Shown here in pieces: positions 1 to 9,427 of a DNA stretch of 25,142 nt; position 1 is the stretch's first letter, and the number at the start of each line of letters is the position of its first letter. A program made the translations under genes and the position numbers. The stretch comes from Trichoplax sp. H2 (Eukaryota > Placozoa > Uniplacotomia > Trichoplacea): contig NOWV01000403.1 in NCBI GenBank assembly GCA_003344405.1, positions 1-25,142 on the forward strand, read 5' to 3'. The notes under the pieces are model-generated. The model had not been told where the DNA came from. It worked only from the letters and a program-made list of their open reading frames with translations, and searched no databases.

Positions 1-610
1 CGCCTGTCCACGATACGTTCTATACGAGTACGTATGTCAATCTATGTACACACGTCAACATGCAGTCAGCAGCAGCTTGCGACGTCATTCATTGAAGTTC
101 AAGTCTTGACAAGTCATCCATCATTCGACTCATCAACAAGTCTGCAATGTACTGTACACTGTACACTGTACACTGTGCAATACTGTACAGTACTGTCCAC
201 AGTGTACAGTAAACACACAGACTGTGCACTGTGCACTGTACTCTACAGTTTTCGAACTCTTCATGGTCTGGATGAGTCCGGATCAGATCCAGCCCGGACC
301 AGACCTAGGTCTGAAGGATAGAAAGCAAAGTGTACAGTACTGTACAGTACAGGACAGTCAACATACAGTACTGTACAGTACAGTACAGTATAGTACAGTA
401 CAGTAGTACCGTGCAGTTCAGTACTGTACACTGTAAAAAAAGGACAAAAACATTGGAGGACTAGTAGAAGATGACCTTTTTTCTAAGTTCTAGCTGTACA
501 GTACTTGGAGATCTTCCTTGGTCTGCAGACCTTGGACGGTTAGACCAGAACCAGACCATGAAGATCTTGAACCATACTAACTGTACAGTGTACAGTGTAC
601 AGTACAAGTA

Positions 611-680
611 CAGTACAGTACAGTACAGTACAGTAATTCAATCATTGCACCAATTTACTGTACTGTACTGTACTGTACTG
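611..680. repeat. Perfect pentamer inverted repeat (CAGTA)5 ... (TACTG)5
   Basis: Five exact tandem copies of CAGTA at 611-635 are followed, after a 20-base spacer (636-655), by five exact tandem copies of TACTG at 656-680. The two arms are exact reverse complements, so a 25-bp perfect stem with a 20-base loop can form. Each arm is also a pentamer microsatellite. Confidence 0.9.
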
Positions 681-1238
681 TGTACACACAGTACACACAC
701 ACTTCCACACTCTGGCACTCACAGTCAGGGTCTAGACTCAGGGACTCCTTGCTAGCAACCCGCCGTCCGTTATACTGGACTGGACGGAATGACTAACGTA
801 GCCATACAGACTCCTACTAACATTCCACTGCCCATGTGGCATGTGTCAATGACACAGCACTCTGTGATTGTGCTCAGGTGAACGCCATCCCTACGATAGA
901 GGCTATCGCTTTATGAAAACTATTTTCCATTGAATACGATAGCAAAGCACTGCAGGAATAAAAAATAAAAAGCTAGATGTCAAGGTGAAAGGCAGCAACT
1001 ACTAAAAGAAAATCATTTGGGATCACGGTTCACTGTCAATGGGTAAGGCAGTAATATTGAGATCTTCACGTCCAGCCTGGTTTTTCTTGATGGACCACTA
1101 CCGAACCCCAATGGTCCACACAATGTCGAGTACAGTGTACAGTACGTAGTCTTGGATTGTACCCTACTCAAGGACTTTTAATAAGAGAATTTCTCTTGAG
1201 AAAATCTCTCCAATACCGTACAATACTGTATTGTCCAT

Positions 1239-1275
1239 AGTACATAGTACTGTACAGTGTACAGTACTATGTACT
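1239..1275. repeat. 37-bp perfect palindrome upstream of importin alpha
   Basis: The sequence is self-complementary around position 1257, with 18-bp arms and a single central base. It is built from the same TAGTAC/TGTACAG words as the surrounding zone. It lies about 90 bp upstream of the TATA-like site of the importin gene, so it could act as a cruciform or dimeric protein-binding site, or simply be part of the repeat expansion. Confidence 0.85.
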
Positions 1276-1360
1276 GTACTATGATCCACACACACTGCCA
1301 TTGCCGCGCGAGGGTTACTACGAGTACCGCACTACACTACTGTATGACCAGGGTCGACTG

Positions 1361-1367
1361 TATATAG
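1361..1367 (+). promoter_or_regulatory. TATA-like element of importin alpha
   Basis: TATATAG lies 146 bp upstream of the importin start codon and is the only TATA-like site between the palindrome zone and the gene. Transcription would then start near 1390, leaving a 5' UTR of about 110 bases. The start codon at 1507 has a favourable context (CACC before ATG). The assignment rests on position and motif only. Confidence 0.4.
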
Positions 1368-1506
1368 ACTCAGCCTTGCCGGGTGGATTGACGAAAAGGC
1401 AACTTTGAAAAGTAGGTAGCGCATTCTTAGTCAAGGTCGATATCACGGCCATTGCTCTTACAGCCATCATCAAGATACAAATAGTTCACGGATACTAGAA
1501 ATCACC

Positions 1507-4500
1507 ATGTCGAGTGACCAGCACCGTTGGAAAAATTACAAAAATAAAGGGCTCGATCAACGAGAAATGCGACGTCGTCGCGAAGAAGAGGGAGTCCAGT
1601 TACGAAAAGTCAAGCGAGACCAACAGGTAAAATAAGTCATTTCATTGTCAAGAATATCATTATGATACTGTGATGTCCAAGTGTCCCTATTTGGTTATTG
1701 GACGATAGAATTCAGTGCAGCATTGCACTCAGACTACTCCAAGCTTCCTATTGAATATCAAGTGAATATTTCAACTAGCGTTACTTTATCATAAGGGCAT
1801 TTTGAAGATGTTATTGGCACAAGCCGGCCACTTGCATTGTTATTATTGGCAGTGTGCGTACATTTTATAAAAACGTCTTGTTGTTAGCCCAAACATTCGA
1901 TTCATTTCATACAGTATTCATAATACTGTAGTAGCCATGTTCCTTGCATGAATCAGCAAGTGAAATACTCCGGCGGGTAGAGACTTGCTATGCTATTACG
2001 AATTTGCAGTAACTATGACTTCAAATAGACGATCAATCCAATAGCTAGCGCCGTCATCAAGACAGTACTGTAACACTTTCTAATTTTAACACATCTTGTT
2101 ATTGATTAACCCTTGGAATTTCGTGTTGGACAGTCAGTCATGTACTATGTATAACACTTTTGTAGCATAGGTACATAGACTTAGTCGGGAATTGACTTGA
2201 AATTAGTGTATCGAGTTTCGACCAGGATCTCCAAATCAATGACCTCCTAGCAAGATGATGTACACTGTACAGTATAGAAATTTGTATTACTTATACACCA
2301 GCACACTTGGTCAAGGACCAGTAAGGGTTCCTTACGATGCATGAGCAAATAAGGCCCATGACATGCAGCTAACTGTACGGTAGTGATCGTTTTTCTCGTT
2401 GTCAATGCATGGTAACAAAGAGTATAGAATCACTAACTACTTTTACCCTCAGAGACGGAAAATTCCCCTAGAATCGTCGATTACTGTATAAATGAAATTC
2501 TCAATGATTAATTAAAATTTTTTTCTATTTCTGTGTACGGTACACCTGATCAATCGATCACTTCCCTACTAGAACTTATAGTACAGTGCTGTGATTGTGT
2601 CCACTTGAAAAAGGAAACCTACAGTACTTGGCGACCACCCATGTGGTACAATGTGCTACTGTAGTCATTCTTAGGGTTTTTTTAGTAGCAGTATAGTCAG
2701 TGCAATTACACTAGTGTGCTACAGTATACTGTATGGGTACCTATGCTATCAAGCAGTCAGTACTCGGTACATTTTGAAGCCTGTTGTTTTGGAGGATTCC
2801 TTGCGTAGGCAAATACGTTTACTGTATCGTTTGAGGAGACCATAAACGACTCATAATGATAATCCGACCTTAATTTACCTTGTGCAAGATTTCAGTCTAG
2901 TAGTATCGAATAAGCTGGATAAAGGATATTTTTTAGTACAACACAGCAATGTCTTCGGTGATCTAAAACGACCTAATTGCAAGCTGAATCAGTAGGAGTA
3001 CTATACTGTGCGTAACTTAGTCTTATACCGCTCAGTCATTTGACTGCGTACAAAGCACAACTGTACTGCACACTACATTGTACAGTACTTCGTACTGACG
3101 TACAGTACAGTACAGTACATCACTGGAGATCATGTACTGTAGTGACCAATTCTGATTTGCCCCGACTGTATCTGGCATACTCTACACTACTGTATGAATA
3201 AATATACTTTGGGGATACTATTTTCCAAGTAAAATAGTGGGCTTTCTTCTTGGTATTATTAGGTGGCAAGTATTGATTCTTGTACCTAATTTACCAGTAG
3301 AAATGATGATCTAGCATATAGCACCGAAACTCGTGACACACTTTTCCTGTAACTGTCCACTGTATCTGCAGTATAAACTTCCGAACAAGATTGCACAGGG
3401 TTAGGGGTAGAGGTAGAAGTTAGGAATGAGCAGTTAGAGTTAGCTTATTTGATTCCATTGCTATAAGTGACGATTGCGATGATTTGGACCAATTAGCGCT
3501 TGATTGGGGTACGGTAATAATGTACAAGTACACTATTTCGTGCAGTTGGTGTTAGTCGGATATCTTCCCTCTATGCTATAAGAAAAGGCCAACAACCTAG
3601 CCAAATCGAACTCCTTAATCGAAAGGAAGAACTGTTCAACTAATCACACTGCCATTACTTTGATAATCCTTTTAGTTGAGTAAGCGACGACAAGTTTCTG
3701 CAATGGTGGATGATGACGATACCGGAATGGAAATGAAATCGGAGATATCTCCAAAGGTAAAGGCAAAGTAACGCAACTGTCGAATTTCTGTCTCTTGTCT
3801 TGTCTATATTGTTTCACCTACTTACCACAAAGACTACATAACCACTTGTACAGACATAGTTACTAGTAAAATGTTATCATTAAATGAAATCAAGTGAAGG
3901 TTTCTAATTGGCGAAATTTGTATTACCTTCCGTAAATTACAGAGGATAGCAACAAATTTCTTAATGTATTAGTATCATTAATTATATACTGGTTATCTTG
4001 GCAGGGTAAATACGATTTAGAGTCCATGATGTCAAATATGTATTCAGCCGATTTGGACTTGGTATTAGAAGCTACTCAAAAATTTCGCAAGCTATTATCG
4101 AAAGGTTCGAATTTAAAGTATTACTAATTCAGTCCGCTATGTAGTAGTATCTACAATAACATCACACAATGATGAAATGATCTTGAGCATCACCTTTCGT
4201 CAATGTTACGAATAATAAACGCCTACCTTAGATTTGTCTGATTATATGCTGATATAAATCGGTATAAAAATGATCGCAATAGCACCCATTGCTTATAATT
4301 ATAAAATATGTCGTAAGCTTTGCGACCTGTTATCACTGCGAAAATATGTTGGGTAATTATTCATATTTGTTCAATTTTAGAACCTCATCCACCTATTCAG
4401 GAAGTTATTAACTTAGGAATTGTACCTAAATTGGTAGAATTATTGAAATGGCAGAATGATACTTTACAATTTGAAGCTGCCTGGGCGCTAACTAACATTG

Positions 4501-6481
4501 CCTCAGGAACTTCACTCCAAACTGCTACAGTATTACAAGCTGGAGCAGTACCTGTCTTGATAGAATTACTGTCTAGTAGTAACGTTGATATTCAGGAGCA
4601 GGTAAAACTATCAATGATAATTAATTACACCGTAGTTGTACTGCCAATGTCATGATCATGTCAGTCTTATTAATCTACTTTTAATTTTTATCAATTAGTC
4701 TGTATGGGCTTTAGGGAATATTGCTGGTGATAGCACTCCATGCCGTGATCATGTTTTAGGTCTTAATATTCTACCTTCACTACTGCAGTAAGTCTGACAT
4801 CAGCGTCATCAAATACTACTAGCTTTTCGCCCAATTAACCGTTCTCTTAATAGGAGAGAAATCGCTAATAGATATCATACAATTTGAATAGACGGTTTCG
4901 TGTCTTGGATTTCACTGAACAATTGATCGTGCAATTGACGCAGTGATAGACTTCTAACGCTGTACTAATGTTTAATATTATCTAGATTAATTGCCAGTGC
5001 GCAAAAGTTATCATTAGTTCGTAACGCTGTATGGGCACTTTCTAATCTTTGCCGTGGAAAAAATCCTTTACCTGACTTTGGAATTGTACGTAGGATAGCT
5101 TTGCTTGTTATTGAAGAATGAAGTTACATATGTAGAAAAACGTTTCCCCTTTTAATGTTATAAATTGGTAACTACACAATATACAGGTATCAATTGCTCT
5201 ACCAACATTAGCGAGACTATTATATGCTGACGATAAAGAAGTATTAGCAGACACATGTTGGGCTCTATCTTATTTAACCGATGGTCCAAATGACAGGATA
5301 CAGAAAGTTATCGAAGTTGGTGTATGCAAGCGATTAGTCGAATTATTACTGTAAGGACAATTAATACGGAAACTTCGTCAAGTTGTTTGGTCGTGTATTC
5401 GTCACAATGTGTTCTTTTCTTATTAGACATACGCACTCTTCGGTGCAATCAGCTGCTTTAAGAGCAGTAGGCAACGTAGTCACTGGTGATGACGTCCAAA
5501 CGCAGGTAATTCCAATCTCCATACCGTTTAACAAGACCTATAGCAAGTAACTAAATTAAATCCGAAAATCTGTCCTATTTAGGTAATAATTGAGTGCTCC
5601 GCTTTATCCAACCTTTCGACCTTATTGGACAGTTCCCGAGACAGTATTAAAAAGGAAGCCTGTTGGACAGTATCCAATATTACGGCCGGAAATAAGACTC
5701 AAATACAGGTAGCCTAAAGTAATCAGCGCAATATTTTTTATATCTAGTGAATGATACTAGCGGAAACTATACTGATGTATTGCACTGATGATAATGATGC
5801 ATTTATGTAACTAGGCGGTAATAGACGCTAATATCATACCTAAGCTTATTCATGTTGCAAGTATGTCCGACTACAAAACACAAAAAGAAATTACTTGGGC
5901 CATTACCAACGCTACAACAGGAGGAAACGAACAACAAGTGAGGTAATGACGGTACTCTACTTGTCAATATTTAGTAATTTCTGTTCGTGAAGGAAATTAT
6001 TCAAGACTTACGTTATATTAAATTTTATCCCTTAGATTTATCGCTAGTCAGGGAGCAATTAGGCCTCTTTGCGAAATACTTGGCGTAATGGATGCTAAAA
6101 TTGTCGATGTTGCTATGACTGGACTTGAAAATATATTGCGTATTGGAGAACGCATAGGTAAAGCCGAAAATCGTCCCAATCCTTACGCTATTTTGGTAGA
6201 GGAAGCTGGAGGTAACTAAACAGACATGTAAATCGTCCTCTTAATATTCTGCCTAGAATCTAAATCAGATTTCTAATATTTATTGTCTATCAGGAATTGA
6301 AAAAATAAATTTTTTGCAACGCCACGACAATCAAACTTTATATAAGAAGGCATACAATATAATCGATAAATATTTTCCATCAGATGAAGCTGATGGTGAA
6401 ATAACACCAAGCATTGATCCAGCTAACAGTCAGTACTCCTTTGGTAATTTCAACGAACATCATGGTAATTTCGACTTTTAA
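1507..6481 (+). CDS. KPNA1/5/6: Importin subunit alpha, alpha1 (KPNA1/5/6) type, 12 exons
   Basis: Nuclear import adaptor that binds NLS cargo through ARM repeats and importin beta through its N-terminal IBB domain. Exons: 1507-1626, 3676-3756, 4005-4104, 4381-4601, 4699-4787, 4986-5085, 5187-5350, 5427-5505, 5583-5708, 5815-5942, 6036-6211, 6294-6481. All junctions are GT-AG and in phase, giving 523 aa, the usual family length. The IBB (about 1-60) shows [15 protein letters not shown] and then SKRR, the autoinhibitory basic patch. ARM repeats carry the NLS-groove W...N pairs: W135/N139, W177/N181, W220/N224 (major site), then CWTVSN and TWAITN (minor site). The C-terminal part ([15 protein letters not shown]) is where the exportin CAS binds in the family. 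Motifs such as [22 protein letters not shown] and [10 protein letters not shown] place it in the alpha1 clade rather than alpha2 or alpha3. Exon 2 could use a donor about 11 bases further on. No AATAAA is seen just after the stop. Confidence 0.96.
1627..3675 (+). other. Long first intron of importin alpha
   Basis: At 2,049 bp this intron is about seven times longer than any other in the gene (76-276 bp). It begins GTAAAA and ends TTTTAG. It holds scattered palindromic GTAC/TGTACAG words, for example 2258-2276 and a cluster at 3078-3120, like the upstream DNA. No open frame with recognisable protein similarity was found in it. Long first introns often hold regulatory elements, but nothing specific is identifiable. 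Confidence 0.85.
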
Positions 6482-8112
6482 TTGTGTTATGATGTAAGAC
6501 CAATAACTTCAAGGCGTAGCCCATTACCCCATGTTGTTTAAAATTTTTGTCAGGCGAAAACCTTGACGTAGATTTTCAGTTTAAGTATAAAATTCCTTTC
6601 ATCGACGATTTCCGATATTATTGATAATTGTTGCTTCCGGTGTAGCTATTTTATACGCGTACGCTGCACCATTTCCCAAAACATTTTCGTATTGGAAGAT
6701 AGCGCATAAAAGGTGTTTGCGTTTATTATTTACCTCGTACCATTATCCGTTGGTTCTATCAAACTTATTGCAGAAAAGATAATGTGGATGATTAAGAATA
6801 TTAGGTGATATCGATAAAGTAGTTTCGATCGCACGTCATGGTAAAGCAACAATTTTTATATGATATAAAATTGATTAGTCCGATATAAAAATATAGCTAT
6901 TATTGTACATGCAACGGTATAATTCCTAATTATATGGGACTCAAAGCTAATTGATCTACTTCTTAACTGTGATATTTCTAGCATAATTTTTTGGCTTCTC
7001 GATACGCTTGTAACATATGATAAAAAATATTCGTACCGTTTTGTTTTTATTTGTATAACAAATGCAAGACATACTTCGATAGTAGTTTTCAACATCCTGA
7101 TGCAGCTAATTTGCTGAAAATAAGCAGTAATGGCTTACTATTCCTTATTCTTGGTATATCCTGTGGAATGCTTACTTTTACTGCAGTTAAAGCAGTTCTG
7201 CTATCATGTGATTCTAATTTCAACATTTTCCACAAATTAAGAATTTGTTTCGGTCGCTTTTAATCTTTTGGCCATTATTACTGGTTTCTATCCCTGAGTA
7301 TTCAATTATTGCATTATGCGTCAATGCCAAAAATGGATTTAATACGTGCCATAACTAATGCTTAAGTACAGTCATAAAAGTATTCTGAATTCGTATGCAT
7401 AAAAATATATATATATACGTTCACGAATACATCCACATGTAATTATTAATGTAATTATTTACAACAATATCAAGCATGCGATCATGGAATAGGTAGCATA
7501 CTACGTTATTAAAATGCAGTACTTGTAATATTCATATTTGGCTTTAGTATATAAAAATTGCATACAATATATCAGCTATTCTAAAATCAATATGTTAATG
7601 ATTTTTTTTGCCTGTTTTGAAGTGCAATATTAATCAATCTTAGAGTATACATCTGATCTTTAATATTAATATAATATCGATCAAAATATTTGCTAACAAC
7701 TGAAAATTGTTTAATTTTTTTGATTTTTGTTGGTCAGGAAGATACTATAATAATTGTATTAAACATTTATAAATAATAAAGATTACTTTACACTATTTTT
7801 TGTTTTTTGCCAAATTTTTTTCATACATTGATATTAAGTATAGGGACATCATCAGTTAGGACAATGTCTGCTACTTTCTAATGTTTGAGCCTTAAACATG
7901 TTCCTTGATGATTTATAATTAGTACCGGTAATATTTTGACTGTGATAAGACAACTAGATAGCTTTTCTAGAGATAGTACAAGTTGTCTATCAGAATTCAT
8001 TACGAAACTCAAATACCTACGCGTATCTATATAGCACACGAGTCTAGTGCCGTGTCTTCAGCATACTGTAGTTTAAATATTTCAATCTCGTGTAGAATTT
8101 AGATGCAGCAAG
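6482..8112. other. Downstream intergenic DNA with two hydrophobic open segments
   Basis: Two plus-strand segments stand out. 6591-6779 is open for 63 codons without a Met and encodes a hydrophobic stretch (ILLIIVASGVAILYAYAA) followed by a basic segment. 7024-7263 is open for 79 codons plus stop and also contains a membrane-like stretch (NGLLFLILGISCGMLTFTA). Neither has a convincing start, and no splice chain joining them could be established. They may be exons or remnants of a membrane-protein gene, or chance. An AATAAA lies at 7775-7780 but cannot be tied to a gene. The rest is AT-rich and featureless to me. Confidence 0.3.
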
Positions 8113-8529
8113 ATGCTAAGGCGAGGGCTAGCACATGCAAGGGGTGTTTCTAGTTACCAAGTTTTCTATAAAGAATGCATAATTAAAATCCATAACAAGC
8201 CTCCACAACTGCAAGAAAGCTTCTCTGTAGTAATGCTCGTATGTTACTTACGGAGACACGCAAAATTGGGTACAACTGGTAATTTGGAATCAATTAAAAA
8301 ACTTTTTGTTACTATTGAAACACGTATGATTATATACGTATTTATAACACTTAGCGGTGCAGTATTTTGCAACAATATAGCAGTAACTATCACCACTTTA
8401 ATCAGTAACTTCACAATGATTTATTTACGCTCATTCAATTACCCAATTAGTGTACAATGGTACTTGTTTCATTACAGCGGCATCGAAAATACTTATATTG
8501 CATTAGATACTTCAAATGAAAACATCTGA
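8113..8529 (+). CDS. Hypothetical protein, possible fragment of a multi-pass receptor
   Basis: Open frame of 138 codons from an ATG. The protein has a hydrophobic patch near residues 38-46, a long hydrophobic segment at about 72-97 (IIYVFITLSGAVFCNNIAVT) and a third at about 110-131, separated by a basic Lys/Arg-rich linker. The order of basic linker, membrane segment, short loop and membrane segment ending in HYSGIENTYIAL loosely recalls TM6-TM7 of a rhodopsin-family receptor, where the last helix carries NPxxY, but the motif is not intact. No upstream exons with TM1-TM5 could be joined. It could be the last exon or a relic of a receptor gene, or not a gene. I do not recognise a family with certainty. 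Confidence 0.3.
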   Translation: MLRRGLAHARGVSSYQVFYKECIIKIHNKPPQLQESFSVVMLVCYLRRHAKLGTTGNLESIKKLFVTIETRMIIYVFITLSGAVFCNNIAVTITTLISNFTMIYLRSFNYPISVQWYLFHYSGIENTYIALDTSNENI

Positions 8530-8913
8530 TTGTAAAGTGTGAAATAAAATCCGTAATTACCGTATCTTGGAACTATATTTCAACAGAATAAGTTCACATC
8601 ATGCGAGGAAAATAGGATTATTTAATGAATCTGACAATAAATTGGTTCACTCATCTTCATTAAATCCATCACAAAGTCTTACTGATGATGGACGATATAA
8701 TAAATCAAATGCGATAGAATAATAGCTCTACTGCATATAGTGCTGCTAATATCTGCAATAGTAAGAGAATGACTACGCAACAGTTAAAAATTTGCTTGAG
8801 AAAAAGTTGTAGTTAACTATTTTTCATTTTCAGATTTCCTAATAAAAAATCACAGTTTGCTTAATAATGCAAACTCAATTACAGTCTTACATCTGTTGAT
8901 CTAGGATTCAATG
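8530..8913. other. AT-rich intergenic stretch, nothing recognised
   Basis: No open frame with domain similarity, RNA gene or repeat was seen on either strand. It may include 3' flanking DNA of the minus-strand glutamate receptor. Confidence 0.6.
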
Positions 8914-8958
8914 TCAAATTTGTGCTTTATGAATTAGAATATCTCTTTTGGGCTTTTC
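8914..8958 (-). other. Candidate 3'-terminal exon of the glutamate receptor
   Basis: On the minus strand an acceptor (ACAACAG) at 8958/8959 opens a 45-base segment in the phase required by the strong GTAAGT donor at 9457. It encodes a short, basic cytoplasmic tail, EKPKRDILIHKAQI, then TGA. Such a tail directly after M4 is normal for iGluRs. A competing acceptor upstream (near 9160) would give a different short tail, and reading through the donor gives a third ending, so this exon is only a candidate. Confidence 0.35.
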
Positions 8959-9427
8959 CTGTTGTATCAAATACATAAGAAACAAATTAGATATTGATGA
9001 TCAATTTATGAAAGTATGAAGTAGAGGACAAACTTAACATGATACGTATAGAATAATAAAATGATAATATTGCATTTAAAGTACCAAATATATTTATATG
9101 CTCGTATAAGTCCCATTGCTTAGATCTTTAGTTATCACTAAGGTTACATGAATGTAACTGAAATGAAACTTGTAAAGACATTCAGGTAAATCCGCTATTA
9201 TTTTAACATTAATTATAATTTTTGTTAACAAACAAGGAATAGTCAAATTTTAGAGCTAATGCAATTCAGTCTATCAACTGATTTAGTAGCAAAGTTAATG
9301 CTAATAACAGCAATTCACATAATTCTCGAAGTAGTTTAGTTAATTTTTAACACTATAACTGATAAACGTAGGCTGTTTTTGTTAACTTCATTGTAACCTA
9401 TCCTATCTCTAAATAGTATTCAAAACC

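Larger units (their letters stand above)
1..1360. repeat. Palindrome-rich upstream DNA, GTAC/ACTGTACAGT words
   Basis: This stretch has no credible gene. It is filled with overlapping copies of the self-complementary words GTAC, TGTACA and ACTGTACAGT and with pentamer runs of CAGTA or TACTG, densest at 140-250, 325-435, 480-500, 580-690 and 1125-1285. The short open frames here are low-complexity by-products of these words (rich in Ser, Thr, Cys, Tyr, Val) and show no domain. GC content is visibly higher than in the rest of the window. The same words continue through importin intron 1 to about 3.5 kb and then almost vanish. It may be a local satellite-like expansion or a regulatory or structural zone; no function can be read from it. 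Confidence 0.8.

Noticed and set aside
34-755. Three plus-strand open frames of 60-95 codons (34-321, 224-406, 471-755)
   Set aside because: They consist of translated GTAC/ACTGT palindromic words, are low in complexity and overlap one another, with no domain or splice support.
4104-4118. GGTTCGAA-like motif suggesting a tRNA T-loop
   Set aside because: It lies at the exon 3 donor of importin alpha and no acceptor stem, D arm or anticodon arm can be placed around it.
4320-4655. 111-codon open frame as a separate gene
   Set aside because: It is importin alpha exon 4 (4381-4601) extended into both flanking introns.
6856-7095. 79-codon minus-strand frame
   Set aside because: No start context, domain or neighbour supports it, and it overlaps the opposite-strand hydrophobic segment in AT-rich DNA.
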